The notes: generated from the sequence alone by a model not told the origin. Counted from the stretch's first letter, positions 25,929 through 35,305 are shown. The stretch: 64,000 bases of DNA from Reyranella sp. (GCF_017305915.1 NZ_JAFKJN010000015.1:62001-126000); one strand, 5' to 3'. A program made the numbers and translations.

Positions 25929-26912
25929 ATGAGAAAAACACTACGGCTGCTGTGCCTGGGACTGGTCTCGCTTGCCGCAATCCTTCCCATTTGCTGGTTG
26001 CCGGCGAACGCCGAGATATGTCCGCAACAAGTGAAAATCATCGTGTCCTATCCGGCCGGTTCGCCGGACGATCTCGTGGCGCGGATCCTCGCGCAGAAGC
26101 TGTCGGAGGCGGGTAGCCGATCCTACGTCGAGAACAGGCCAGGGGCGAGCGGGATGATCGGCACAGCCGCCGCTGCGAGGGCGCCGGCGAACGGGTGCAC
26201 GATGGTCATCGTCAACCAGAACTTCGTCGTTCAGGCGGCTACCAACGCAAAGATCTCGTATGACGTTCCCGATAGCTTCATGCCCGTGACGTTGCTCGTC
26301 GCCGCCCCAGAGACGATTTCGATCAATCCCTCGGTCCCGGCGGCAACACTGAAAGAGCTTATCGCCCTCGTGAAAGCCGACCCCGGCAAGTACAACTATG
26401 CTTCGCCCGGATATGCGTCGTCGCCGCATCTGGCGGCGGAGTGGCTGTTCAAAATCGCCGAAGGGCTCGACGTCGCCCACGTACCGTTTCAAGGCGGCCC
26501 GCCGGCCGCGGCTTCAACGGTAGCGGGGCATACCCAGATCCTGTTTCTCACCCTTCCGATCGTCGCTCCGCTCGCGAAGGAAGGAAAGCTGCGCCTGCTG
26601 GCCCTGGCCGACAAGACACGGTCTGCGGCGTTTCCGGATGTTCCGACGCTCGAAGAAGCCGGCGTTCCGGGCCACGAGATCGGCTATTGGAACGGACTAC
26701 TGGTTCCCAAGGGGACCGACAAGGACGTCGTTGACCGACTGCATCGGCAGGTCGCTCGGATCATGTCGTTGCCGGACGTAAGGGAGCGACTGGAAGGACT
26801 CGGGTACACGCCGATCAACGGTTCGGCCGAAGCCTTCGCGGCACGCATGAAGGGAGAGCTGGTCGTGTGGAGAGACGTCGTTCGCATCGCCGGCATCAAA
26901 ACTGCAGACTGA
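25929..26912 (+). CDS. Bug/TctC-family periplasmic receptor (1)
   Basis: Tripartite tricarboxylate-type solute receptor, 327 aa. Signal peptide MRKTLRLLCLGLVSLAAILP... ending near ANA. Bug motifs: VKIIVSYPAGSPDDLVARIL, ENRPGASGMIGTAAAAR, the PGKYNYASPGYASSPHLAAE loop, and VPFQGGPPAAASTVAGHTQI. Such proteins bind small carboxylates (for example citrate, aspartate, nicotinate) in a Venus-flytrap. No TctA or TctB membrane genes are nearby. It contains two cysteines near the mature N-terminus and in NGCTMVIV, unusual for the family. Divergent from the LysR gene. Confidence 0.88.
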   Translation: MRKTLRLLCLGLVSLAAILPICWLPANAEICPQQVKIIVSYPAGSPDDLVARILAQKLSEAGSRSYVENRPGASGMIGTAAAARAPANGCTMVIVNQNFVVQAATNAKISYDVPDSFMPVTLLVAAPETISINPSVPAATLKELIALVKADPGKYNYASPGYASSPHLAAEWLFKIAEGLDVAHVPFQGGPPAAASTVAGHTQILFLTLPIVAPLAKEGKLRLLALADKTRSAAFPDVPTLEEAGVPGHEIGYWNGLLVPKGTDKDVVDRLHRQVARIMSLPDVRERLEGLGYTPINGSAEAFAARMKGELVVWRDVVRIAGIKTAD

Positions 26913-26968
26913 TCCGACACGCCATATCAACCGATCCGACGTCATCTCGGATGCGCCAGGGATAATTC

Positions 26969-27862
26969 ATGAGCTTCCAATCGTTGCTCGCCGTTGCGCA
27001 GCGCCTGAATGCGTCCGTGGAGACGCTTGCAGCCATCGCTGCCGAACTGCAACTGCGGCAATCCGGCATGCCGGCCGATCCCCGCGTCCGTGCGCGCTTG
27101 CGGGACGTCATAGGGAATATCGAACCCGGCCTGCTTGACGGTCTGTCGGGAGATCAGCCGGCAATCGTCCTGGCGTCGATCAATGCGTTCTTTCGTCAGG
27201 CTCTTGACCTGATCGACGATCCGGGCCGCCCGCCGGGTTGGTCCTTCAAGGACCCCGTCATCCTGCAATCCTACGGACAGATGTCGCGTGGCGTGGTCCA
27301 TGCAATCGACGAGCTGGCCCCCCGGTTGCCGGAGTTCAACGATACATTGCGGCGACCTGGGACACTTCTCGACGTCGGAACCGGAGTCGGTTGGCTGGCG
27401 ATCGAAGCAGCGCGCACCTGGCCTGCGCTGCGCGTCGTCGGTATCGACCCTTGGGAGCCGTCGCTCGATCTGGCGCGGCAGAACCTCGAGAATACCGGTA
27501 TGGCGAGTCGAATAGAGCTTCGCGAGCAACGACTGGAGGATGTTTCCGATCGCGATGCGTTCACCCTGGCCTGGCTCGCGGCGCCCTTCTTGCCGCCTGA
27601 AGTCGTTGCGACAGCGCTGACGACGATTCGCCGTGCGCTGAAACCCGGTGGTTGGCTGGTGTTCGGGCTCTTCGCATCCCCACCCGATTCGCTGGGACAA
27701 GCTTTGACCGCCTTGAAGGTCGTGCGGTCGGGCGGACATCCTTGGAGCAACGAGGATGTGGAGAGCAAAATGCGCGACGCCGGCTTTGAAGAGATCAAGT
27801 CGTTCACACCGCCCCATCTCGCACGATTTACCGTCGGCAAGCGCCCGCGACATGACCGCTGA
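26969..27862 (+). CDS. Class I SAM-dependent methyltransferase
   Basis: 297 aa. SAM-binding motif I LLDVGTGVGWLAIEAARTWP at about residues 131-150, the acidic motif II VVGIDPWEPSLDLARQNLEN, and the later strand LKPGGWLVFGLFASP. The N-terminal 90 residues form a helical domain with QSYGQMSRG, as in small-molecule O- or C-methyltransferases of the UbiE/TylF-like type. Substrate unknown. Its stop overlaps the start of a second, broken methyltransferase gene by 11 bases, so these were an operon. Confidence 0.82.
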   Translation: MSFQSLLAVAQRLNASVETLAAIAAELQLRQSGMPADPRVRARLRDVIGNIEPGLLDGLSGDQPAIVLASINAFFRQALDLIDDPGRPPGWSFKDPVILQSYGQMSRGVVHAIDELAPRLPEFNDTLRRPGTLLDVGTGVGWLAIEAARTWPALRVVGIDPWEPSLDLARQNLENTGMASRIELREQRLEDVSDRDAFTLAWLAAPFLPPEVVATALTTIRRALKPGGWLVFGLFASPPDSLGQALTALKVVRSGGHPWSNEDVESKMRDAGFEEIKSFTPPHLARFTVGKRPRHDR

Positions 27863-28240
27863 ACCTTCCGCTGGCGACACTGCCGGGCGAGTCGCGACGC
27901 GCAGGCAGTTGACCGAGCTGGAGCGCGGTTGGAGCCACAGTGCACCGCTGATCAGGCGCTGGCTTGGGGAGGCGACGTCGGCAATGCTCGGCATGGCTGG
28001 CGTGAAACCCGGCGCTCACGTGCTCGACGTGGCCGCCGGTGCCGGCGGCCAGACGCTCGACATCGCCCAGCGGGTGGGACCTCGCGGTTCTGTGCTCGCA
28101 ACCGACATCGAAAACGCCCGATTCGACGCAGTGGTCTGCCGGATGGGTTTGATGCTGTTCCTTGATCCGTTGCAGGGCCTGCGGGAAATGAAGCGTTGAA
28201 GCCGGACGGCGGCGTCTGCTCTATGGCGCTCTCGGCGCAA
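27852..28240 (+). pseudogene. Second methyltransferase, internally deleted
   Basis: Starts with an ATG inside the end of the preceding methyltransferase. Motif I is intact (AHVLDVAAGAGGQTLDIAQR) up to LATDIENARF, but then jumps directly to DAVVCRMGLMLFLDPLQGLR, the strand-4 region; about 50 residues that should lie between are missing. After GLREMKR the stop at 28197-28199 is caused by a frameshift: the next frame continues ALKPDGGVCSMALSAQG. So it has both an internal deletion and a frameshift. The parent resembles UbiE/COQ5-like enzymes. Confidence 0.65.
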
Positions 28241-29384
28241 GGCTTACGGGGTCGCCGTTCCGGATGGTCTCCGGCGGATTGTCGATGACCCGATCGGAAG
28301 GCGCGAGCCCCGCCGTCACTTCGACTGAGTCGCCAAAGTCGCGGCCCAGCGTCACTGCCCTCAGCGCCGCCTTGCCGTCTCCATCGATCACCGCCACATG
28401 CGCGCCGGTACCGCCGACGACCAGCGCTGTCGCCGGCAACCGGACCATGTTCGGATCGGCCGGCAGCTCGAGATGGACCTGGGCATAGACGCCGGCAAAC
28501 AGCTTGCCGTCACCGTTGTCGGCCTGCAGCTCGACCAGCATGGTGCGCGACTTCGCATCCATCGCGTTGGACATGGTGGTCACCTCGGCCTCGAAGGTGC
28601 GGCCGGGATATTGCGGCATATCGAAGGTCGCCTTCTGTCCCGCCTGCACATAGCCCGACAGCGCCTGGGGAACATGCACATAGACGCGCACGCGATGCAG
28701 GTCGGCGAGCTCGAACATTGGCTGGCCCGAGTTTCCGGAGCCGATCAGCGCGCCAATGTCGGTGTTGCGCGCCGTGACGACGCCATCGAACGGTGCCGCC
28801 AACTGCTTGAACGATTCCATGGTCTCGAGCTGCCGCACATTGGCGGCATCGGCGTCCATGAGCGCCTTCTTGGCGCTGGCGTCGGCTGCCGAGACGTCCG
28901 CGACCTGCTGAGCGACGTAGTGCTGCTTCAGCAAGGCGTTGTTGCGGTTCGAGGTGACCACGGCGATGTCATAGTTCGCCTTGGCACTTGCCAATGCCGC
29001 CATGGCCTGGGCGAGCTGCTGATCGAGGTCGGGTGTGTCGATCGACGCGAGCACCTCGCCCTGCTTGACGTGAGCGCCGATATCCTTGTTCCACTTGGCG
29101 AGGTAGCCGTTGACGCGGGCGAAGATCGACGCCCGGTAGAAGGGCTGGATGGTGGCCGGCAGGGTGAGCGGCCGTGTCGCGCCACCATGCTCGATGCGGG
29201 CGAGCGCGACGGTCGGCGCGAGCTGCTGTTGCGTCCAGTTCTGCACCTGCTGCCTTGCCTGCGAGCGCTGTACGAGGCCGGTGGCGACGATGCCGCCGGC
29301 GCCGAGCAGGAAGATGGCGCCGGCCAGTAGCAGGCGTCGGCTGGTTGGTGTTCCGGCTGACGTAGGGGACATCGGTCGCTCCAT
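28221..29384 (-). CDS. RND efflux periplasmic adaptor (MdtA/AcrA-like)
   Basis: Membrane-fusion protein, 387 aa. N-terminal membrane anchor (LLLAGAIFLLGAGGIVATGL), lipoyl-like halves ARVNGYLAKWNKDIGAHVKQ and AAPFDGVVTARNTDIGALIG around a helical hairpin, then beta-barrel LHRVRVYVHVPQALSGYV and membrane-proximal domain. Start at 29384 overlaps the stop of the RND pump gene (TGATG). No outer-membrane channel gene is in this operon; a TolC encoded elsewhere would be used. Likely drugs or aromatic compounds, not metals, since no metal-binding segment is seen. Confidence 0.88.
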   Translation of the reverse strand: MERPMSPTSAGTPTSRRLLLAGAIFLLGAGGIVATGLVQRSQARQQVQNWTQQQLAPTVALARIEHGGATRPLTLPATIQPFYRASIFARVNGYLAKWNKDIGAHVKQGEVLASIDTPDLDQQLAQAMAALASAKANYDIAVVTSNRNNALLKQHYVAQQVADVSAADASAKKALMDADAANVRQLETMESFKQLAAPFDGVVTARNTDIGALIGSGNSGQPMFELADLHRVRVYVHVPQALSGYVQAGQKATFDMPQYPGRTFEAEVTTMSNAMDAKSRTMLVELQADNGDGKLFAGVYAQVHLELPADPNMVRLPATALVVGGTGAHVAVIDGDGKAALRAVTLGRDFGDSVEVTAGLAPSDRVIDNPPETIRNGDPVSLAPRAP

Positions 29385-32300
29385 CAGGCGGGACTCGGCA
29401 AGGCGAGCGGCAGGGGATGGTGGCCGCGTTGCTTGCCGCCGTGCACCAGGCTGAACAGGGTGGGAACCAGGAAAAGCGTGGCTGAGGTGGCGAACAGCAG
29501 GCCGCCGATGACGGCCCGGCCCAGCGGCGCATTCTGGCCGGGTTCGATCGCCATCGGCAGCATGCCGATGATCATCGCGAGCGCCGTCATCAGCACGGGA
29601 CGGATGCGCGTCGTGCCGGCTTCCAGCGCGGCCGTGACTGCATCGGCGCCCGCCGCAAGCCGCTCGCGCGCGAAGGAGATCACGAGGATGCTGTTGGCCG
29701 TGGCCACGCCCATGCACATGATGGCGCCTGTGAGGGCCGGCACCGAAAGCGTCGTGCCCGTCGCAAACAACGACCAGACGATGCCGGCGAGGGCGGCCGG
29801 CAGGGCCATCACGACGATGAAGGGATCTACCCAGGACTGGAAATTGACGACGATCAGCAGGTAGATCAGCACGACGGCGAAGGCGAGGCCCGTGAACAGT
29901 TGCCCATAGGCGCCGGTCATGGTCTGCGCCTGGCCACGCAGCACGACGCTGGCTCCCTTGGGCAAATCGTGCGCGGTCTCGGCCATGGCGCGCCGCACGT
30001 CGGAGGCTACCGCGCCGAGATCGCGATCCTGGACCGTGGCGAAGATGTCGATGACCGGTCGGACGTTGTAGTGCGAGACCACCGCGTTGCTCTCGGTGCG
30101 ATGGATGGTCGCCAGCGCCCCCAAGAGCTGTGGATCGGTGCCGGCATTGGTGCTCGACGTAACGGGCATGTTCTGCAGGCCGCTCAGCGTGTCGATGTCG
30201 CGCTGCGGGGTTTGCACGGAGACGGGATACGACACGCCGGTCTTGGGATTGAGCCAGTAGGTCGGCGCAGTCTGGGTGCTGCCTGAAAGGGTGGTGAGGA
30301 GGGCGTTGGCTGCATCCTTCTCGTTCAAGCCGACCAGGCCGGCCAAGGATCGATCGACGTCGACGCCGATTGTCGGCTGCTGGAACGCCTGCTCGAGGCG
30401 TGCATCGGCGATGCCAGGGACGGTCCGGATGCGTGACAGGAGCGTGTTGGCGTAGGCGCGGCTGGCCTGCAGGTCGCTGCCGACGATCTGCAGGTCGATC
30501 GGAGCGGGGGCGCCGAAGTTCAGGATCTGGCTCACCATGTCGGCCGGCAGGAAGGCGAAGGACGTACCCGGGAAGCGCCGCGGCAGCTCCTCGCGCAGGC
30601 GCTTCACGTAGCCCGCGACCGGGGCATGCTGCGGCTTCAGACTGATCAGGATGTCGCCGTCGCCGACGCCGATAGTGCCCGAGTTGTTGTAGGCCATGTT
30701 GATGCCGCTGACGCTGAGCCCGACGTTGTCGACGATCCCGTCGAGCTCCGAGGGCGGAATGACCTGCCGGACAGCCGCGCCGACCCGGTCGGCGAGCTTG
30801 ACGGTGTCCTCGATACGCGTACCGGTGGGCGCCCGGAGATGCAACTTGATCTGGCCGGTGTCGATTTCGGGAAAGAAATCCGCGCCGAGATAGGGCGCCA
30901 GGCCGAATGACAGCAGCGTGAAGCCGAAAAAGCCCGCGATCAGGCGCCCGCGGTGGCGCAGGCCGAGCTGCAACAGGCCGCCATACACCGAGCGCACCGC
31001 TTCGAAGCCCAGCTCGAAGCGACGCTGGAGGGCAGCGAACGGGTTATGGCTCGCGGCGCTCTCGTGGGCCGGCTGGTGACGCAGCAGATACTTCGCCATC
31101 GTCGGAACCAGGGTACGCGACAGGATGTAGGACGCGACCATCGCGGTCACGACCGCTTCGGCCAGCGGACGGAACAGGTAGCCGGCCACGCCGCCCAGGC
31201 TGAACATCGGTACGAAGGCGATACTGATGCAAAGCATCGACACGGTGGCCGGCACGACGATCTGCTGCGCGCCGTCGAGAATCGCGAGCTCGATCGCCTT
31301 GCCCTGCTCGAGATGCCAGTTGATGTTCTCGATGGTGACCGTCGCCTCGTCGACGAGGATGCCAACTGCGAGCGCCCAGCCGCCGAGCGTCATCACGTTG
31401 ATCGTCTCGCCGAGCGCCGAAAGCACGGCGAGCGAGGCCAGCACCGAGAGCGGAATGGACACCGCGATGATGACGGTCGAGCGCCAGCTGCCGAGGAACA
31501 GCAGGATCATGAGCGCGGTCAGGCAGGCGGCGATGGCGCCCTCGCGGACCACGCTCGAGACGGCACCGATCACGACGCCGGACTGATCTCCCACAGCCGC
31601 CAGATTGAGTCCGGCCGGCAGGGTCTGCTTGACACCGGGCAGCAGGCTCTTGACGCCGTCGATGATCCTGAGCGTCGACGTGGCGCCGGACTTGATGACC
31701 GACAGGAGCACGGCGCTCTTGCCGGCGACGTGCACGACATTGGTCTGCGGCGGGCTGCCGTCGTGGACGTGGGCCACGTCACGCATGTAGATGACCGTGC
31801 CGCTGACGGTCTTGATCGGCAGGTTGTTGAAATCGGCGAGGGCCGACGGCGAATTGTTGAGCGCGACGCTGTATTCGTAGGTGCCGATCTTCTGCGTCCC
31901 GGCCGGGATCGTGAGGTTCTCCGCCGAGAGCGCTGCGATCACGTCGTTGGCCGAGATGCCATAGGTGTGCAGCGCCTGCGGGTCGAGGTCGGCCTGCACC
32001 TGGCGAACCTTGCCGCCATAGGGCAGCGGGATCGCCGCTCCCCCGACCGAGGCAAGCTGCGGGCGGACGAAGCTTGTCGCTTGGTCAAACAGCTCGATCT
32101 CGGACAGGCGGTCGCTCGAGAGCGCCAGTTGCAGGATCGGAACGCTCGAGGCGTTGAAGCTCAGGATCAGGGGCGGCGTGATCCCCGCCGGCATCTGCTT
32201 CAGCACCGTCTGGGACATTGCCGTCACCTCGGCGAGTGCTGCGTTTATGTCGACGGACGGCTGGAAGAACACCTTGATGACGCCGTAGCTCGGGATCGAC

Positions 32301-32554
32301 TGCGATTCGATATGCTCGATGTTGTTGACGGACGTGGTCAGCGCCCGCTCGTAGTAGGTGACGATGCGGCCGGCCATGTCGTCGGGCGGCAGGCCGGTAT
32401 AGCTGAAGACCACAGCCACGACCGGGATCTTGATGTCGGGAAAGATGTCGGTCGGCGTGCGCAGCGCGGCCCCGACGCCCATGATCAGGATCAGGATGGC
32501 CATGACCACGAAGGTGTAGGGCCGGCGCAGCGCCAGTTGGACGATGCCGGTCAC
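29384..32554 (-). CDS. RND multidrug-type efflux pump (HAE/MdtB-like)
   Basis: Inner-membrane proton antiporter of the AcrB/MdtB type, 1,056 aa. TM1 ALRRPYTFVVMAILILIMGV, the periplasmic repeat blocks, and TM4 LAVGILVDEATVTIENINWH, where Asp-Glu replaces the Asp-Asp pair of AcrB, as is usual in this subfamily. C-terminal TM10-12 with RIRPVLMTALAMIIGMLPMA and GRAVIGGLLFATSATLFLVP. Second gene of a three-gene operon: a small membrane protein overlaps its start (ATGA, 32551-32554) and the adaptor follows. Substrates are not evident. Confidence 0.92.
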   Translation of the reverse strand: MTGIVQLALRRPYTFVVMAILILIMGVGAALRTPTDIFPDIKIPVVAVVFSYTGLPPDDMAGRIVTYYERALTTSVNNIEHIESQSIPSYGVIKVFFQPSVDINAALAEVTAMSQTVLKQMPAGITPPLILSFNASSVPILQLALSSDRLSEIELFDQATSFVRPQLASVGGAAIPLPYGGKVRQVQADLDPQALHTYGISANDVIAALSAENLTIPAGTQKIGTYEYSVALNNSPSALADFNNLPIKTVSGTVIYMRDVAHVHDGSPPQTNVVHVAGKSAVLLSVIKSGATSTLRIIDGVKSLLPGVKQTLPAGLNLAAVGDQSGVVIGAVSSVVREGAIAACLTALMILLFLGSWRSTVIIAVSIPLSVLASLAVLSALGETINVMTLGGWALAVGILVDEATVTIENINWHLEQGKAIELAILDGAQQIVVPATVSMLCISIAFVPMFSLGGVAGYLFRPLAEAVVTAMVASYILSRTLVPTMAKYLLRHQPAHESAASHNPFAALQRRFELGFEAVRSVYGGLLQLGLRHRGRLIAGFFGFTLLSFGLAPYLGADFFPEIDTGQIKLHLRAPTGTRIEDTVKLADRVGAAVRQVIPPSELDGIVDNVGLSVSGINMAYNNSGTIGVGDGDILISLKPQHAPVAGYVKRLREELPRRFPGTSFAFLPADMVSQILNFGAPAPIDLQIVGSDLQASRAYANTLLSRIRTVPGIADARLEQAFQQPTIGVDVDRSLAGLVGLNEKDAANALLTTLSGSTQTAPTYWLNPKTGVSYPVSVQTPQRDIDTLSGLQNMPVTSSTNAGTDPQLLGALATIHRTESNAVVSHYNVRPVIDIFATVQDRDLGAVASDVRRAMAETAHDLPKGASVVLRGQAQTMTGAYGQLFTGLAFAVVLIYLLIVVNFQSWVDPFIVVMALPAALAGIVWSLFATGTTLSVPALTGAIMCMGVATANSILVISFARERLAAGADAVTAALEAGTTRIRPVLMTALAMIIGMLPMAIEPGQNAPLGRAVIGGLLFATSATLFLVPTLFSLVHGGKQRGHHPLPLALPSPA

Positions 32555-32808
32555 ATCCAGTCCCGGGTTGGATGCGGTCGCGCAGGCAGCTTGGCGAGCT
32601 GCAAGCGCGGTGGTGTCCGCTCAGTAGCGACGTGCACGCCCGCCGGCGGCGGCGGGGGCGGCGGGTCTGCCGCGCCGACGACGGCGAAGAGCACGGCCGC
32701 GCCCAGCACGAGGACGATCAGCGCCGTCGCCATCAGGTTCGACGCCGCGCGCTGCGGCGTGACCACATGGTCCTGCCAGCGATAGGGAATTCGACCATCG
32801 TTCATCAT
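32551..32808 (-). CDS. Small single-span membrane protein with poly-Pro, leading the RND operon
   Basis: About 85 aa. Cytoplasmic start MMNDGRIPYRWQDHVVTPQR, one transmembrane helix (LMATALIVLVLGAAVLFAVV), then seven consecutive prolines and a basic periplasmic tail ending RPHPTRDWM. It overlaps the pump start by ATGA, so it is coupled to it. Its size and topology recall small accessory peptides of RND pumps such as AcrZ, but the sequence is unrelated as far as I can see. An alternative GTG start lies at 32829. Confidence 0.6.
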   Translation of the reverse strand: MMNDGRIPYRWQDHVVTPQRAASNLMATALIVLVLGAAVLFAVVGAADPPPPPPPAGVHVATERTPPRLQLAKLPARPHPTRDWM

Positions 32809-32911
32809 GCGACCTATGTGAGCGATCACTTGGGAACGGAAAGGGCAGTCTCAATTCGATTTCGGCATGGCATCATTCAACATGGCGTCGGGGACGCAGC
32901 GTGAATGATCC

Positions 32912-33118
32912 TCAGCGTCGCAGGGCACGCCATACGCTCTCGCACAGCACGGCCGACATGCCGATCACCAGCAGGAGGCCGACATAGAGCGATGGCGCTT
33001 CGAAATACGCGGCGACGGCGCCTGCCCAGACGACGAGCAGGATGCACAAGGCGAAGGCACCGTCGTCGACGAACAGGCCGGCGATCTCGCGGCCGATGCG
33101 GGCCAGCAGCGTCGTCAT
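32912..33118 (-). CDS. Small two-helix membrane protein, 68 aa
   Basis: MTTLLARIGREIAGLFVDDG is an amphipathic start; two hydrophobic helices follow (FALCILLVVWAGAVAAYF and LYVGLLLVIGMSAVLCESVW). The start overlaps the stop of the upstream membrane protein by ATGA (33115-33118), so the two are a pair and probably interact. Function unknown. Confidence 0.6.
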   Translation of the reverse strand: MTTLLARIGREIAGLFVDDGAFALCILLVVWAGAVAAYFEAPSLYVGLLLVIGMSAVLCESVWRALRR

Positions 33119-33837
33119 GCCGTCACCGCTGCACGCCGCGCCATCCGCGACAGCGCAAGTCCCAGCACAAGGAACAGCAGCGCGAACGCGACGACCGCAG
33201 CGTCGCTGCCGGGCCAGTGGACGCCCAATCCTTCGCCGGTCCAGAACACGCCGAACGCCGACAGCAGGACGCCGACCGAGAACTTCAGCGTGTTCTCCGG
33301 CACGCGTGCGAGCGGCCGACGAAGCAGCACGCCGATCGCGAGTACCAGCGCGCAGGCGGCGAGCGCGCCGAGGCTGGCCGGCAGCAGCAGGCCGTGGCCT
33401 GCCCCGACCGCGATGACGATGAACACGACCTCGAGCCCTTCGAGCACGACGGCCTTGAAGGCGGCGAGTCCCGCCAGCACGGCGGTGCCGCCGGCGAGCT
33501 GAAGCGTCTCGCGCTCATAGGCGAGATCCTCGTCGGGCAGGGCGATCCGGCCGGCCGCGCGCAGGATCGCCTTGCGCAGCCAGCGAAGTCCGAACAGCAG
33601 CAGCAGCACGCCGATCAGAAGTCGCAGGGGCCGCAGCGGCACCTGGTCGAGCACCGGTCCAAGGGCGGCGACGATCGCGGCCAGCGTCGCGAGGCCGGCC
33701 AGCGTACCGAGCGCGGCCGGCCGCCAGCCGCGCACAGTGGCAGCGGCGAGGACGATGGTGAAAGCCTCGACCACTTCCACCAGCGAGCCGAGGAAGGCGG
33801 CGGCGAGGGGCGGGGAGGCGGTGGCCCAGGAAGTCAT
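33115..33837 (-). CDS. COG4280-like integral membrane protein
   Basis: 240 aa with about six or seven hydrophobic helices. Two acidic motifs lie in equivalent places: GSLVEVVEAFTIVLAAATVR near the N-terminus and KAVVLEGLEVVFIVIAVGAG in the middle, similar to the REGLE-type motifs of FTR1 iron permeases and the E-containing motifs of GDT1/UPF0016 cation transporters. This suggests an internal duplication and cation transport, but that is inference; the COG4280 assignment is from memory of the family. Overlaps the 68-aa partner. Confidence 0.6.
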   Translation of the reverse strand: MTSWATASPPLAAAFLGSLVEVVEAFTIVLAAATVRGWRPAALGTLAGLATLAAIVAALGPVLDQVPLRPLRLLIGVLLLLFGLRWLRKAILRAAGRIALPDEDLAYERETLQLAGGTAVLAGLAAFKAVVLEGLEVVFIVIAVGAGHGLLLPASLGALAACALVLAIGVLLRRPLARVPENTLKFSVGVLLSAFGVFWTGEGLGVHWPGSDAAVVAFALLFLVLGLALSRMARRAAVTA

Positions 33838-33968
33838 GGTGATGTCCTAGCTCGAAGCCCGTGCCGAAGCTCATGAAGGAACGTCATGGCGCGATTTGCC
33901 GGGCGAATGGCGGGGGCAGGCGGGCGCCGCGACAGGGGAGGCGACGCGCCCGCCTGCGGCGGCCAGGG

Positions 33969-34259
33969 CTAGTGCCCGGCCGCGAACTCCTGTCGCGGCG
34001 GCAGGTCGAAGTGGGAGGCCTTCATCTTCGCTTCCAGGGTGGCGATGGTACGGGTCGGATCGCTGGCGCAGTCCGAGGCGATCAGCGCGTTCTCGGCAAC
34101 CGGCGCAGCGATCGCGGGCAGCAGGCTGTTGTACTTGCGGGCGAGCGCCTTGCAGTACTCGCCGTCCGCGGACCGAGTTTCGCGCTGCGTCTGGGCCAGG
34201 GCGACGCCGGGCAGTGCGATGACGAGCGCCACGAGGAAATGCATGCGTTTGGTGGGCAT
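33969..34259 (-). CDS. Small secreted hypothetical protein, 96 aa
   Basis: Signal peptide MPTKRMHFLVALVIALPGVA with cleavage after ALA; the mature ~75 residues are helical and polar with two cysteines (DGEYCKALARKYN and IASDCASDPT) that could form one disulfide, ending FDLPPRQEFAAGH. AAGGA lies eight bases before the ATG at 34259. Stands between the COG4280-like gene and a LysR gene, same strand. Function unknown. Confidence 0.65.
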   Translation of the reverse strand: MPTKRMHFLVALVIALPGVALAQTQRETRSADGEYCKALARKYNSLLPAIAAPVAENALIASDCASDPTRTIATLEAKMKASHFDLPPRQEFAAGH

Positions 34260-34396
34260 GTGATGATCCTTGCTGTTGTGCATCGACAGCGATCGCTGTC
34301 GCGACACAGCCTCGGCGAGCGCCGGCGCGGCGTGAAATCCAATCATCCTATGGCGACATGCGTCGCCCGAATGAGCTGGCGACAGGCTTCGGGGAA

Positions 34397-35305
34397 CTAG
34401 AGGTTTCGCGTGACGCGCCTGACGAGGCCGCGCAGCCATCGGTGTGCGGCGTCGTCCTCGACCCGCCGGTGCCACAGCATGGCGATCGTCAGGCTGGGCG
34501 AGGCGATCGGTAGCGGCAGGACCTGCAACGGTGCCTCGGCGGCAAAGACGCGCGCCGCGCGCCCGGCCAGCACCGCGACCATGTCCGACTGCGCGAGGAT
34601 CCCGGCGGTGGCCAGCAGCGGCGCATGCAGGGCGACGCGGCGCTCCAGGCCGAGCCTGGCCAGCGCGTCGTCGACGAAGCGCGTGCCCTCGCCGGTCGAG
34701 GAAACTTCGAGATGCGTGAGGCCGGCGAAGTCGCGCGCCGCGATCACTCCCGTGTCGTCGATCGCAGGATGCCCTTTGCGCAGCACGCAGGCGAAGCGGT
34801 CGTCGAGCAGGCGCATGTCGGAGAAGCGCTCGGCCGGTGCGGCCAGGCTGCCGAGCGCGAGGTCGATCTCGCCGCGGTCGAGGCGTTCGGCGATGTCGAG
34901 CGTGCCGCTGGGGCGAAGCTCGAGCGTCACCGCGGGAGCCTCGCGCGCGACGGCGGCGGCGAGCGGCGGAGCGACCACCAGGGCGGCGTAGTTGTTGACA
35001 GTGACGGTGAAGCTGCGTTCGACCTGCTGCGGCTCGAAGGGCCGGGCGCTCTCGAGGGCAGCGCCCAGGTCGGTCAGGGCCTGGCGGACGGAGGGGGCGA
35101 GGCGGGTCGCCTGCGGCGTGGGCTCCATGCCTTCCGGCGTGCGCACGAACAGCTCATCGCCCAGCGCGGAGCGCAGGCGGCCGAGCGCTTGGCTGACGGC
35201 CGGCTGGCTCATGTTGAGCTTCTCCGCGGCGCGCGTGGCGCTGCGCTCGTGCATGACCGCGTCGAAGACCACGAGCAGGTTGAGATCGAGGCGTCGCCAG
35301 TTCAT
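34397..35305 (-). CDS. LysR-family transcriptional regulator
   Basis: 302 aa. Starts MNWRRLDLNLLVVFDAVMHE, with HTH KLNMSQPAVSQALGRLRSAL; this NodD/LinR-like N-terminus is typical of regulators of aromatic catabolism. Effector domain contains LRPSGTLDIAERLDRGEIDL and ends with a basic helix. There is no intact divergent gene within 500 bp, so its target is uncertain; it could regulate the small membrane genes downstream. Confidence 0.88.
   Translation of the reverse strand: MNWRRLDLNLLVVFDAVMHERSATRAAEKLNMSQPAVSQALGRLRSALGDELFVRTPEGMEPTPQATRLAPSVRQALTDLGAALESARPFEPQQVERSFTVTVNNYAALVVAPPLAAAVAREAPAVTLELRPSGTLDIAERLDRGEIDLALGSLAAPAERFSDMRLLDDRFACVLRKGHPAIDDTGVIAARDFAGLTHLEVSSTGEGTRFVDDALARLGLERRVALHAPLLATAGILAQSDMVAVLAGRAARVFAAEAPLQVLPLPIASPSLTIAMLWHRRVEDDAAHRWLRGLVRRVTRNL

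Noticed and set aside
30953..32785. 610-aa plus-strand frame over the RND pump gene
   Set aside because: His/Asp/Arg-rich antisense shadow of a well-conserved pump.
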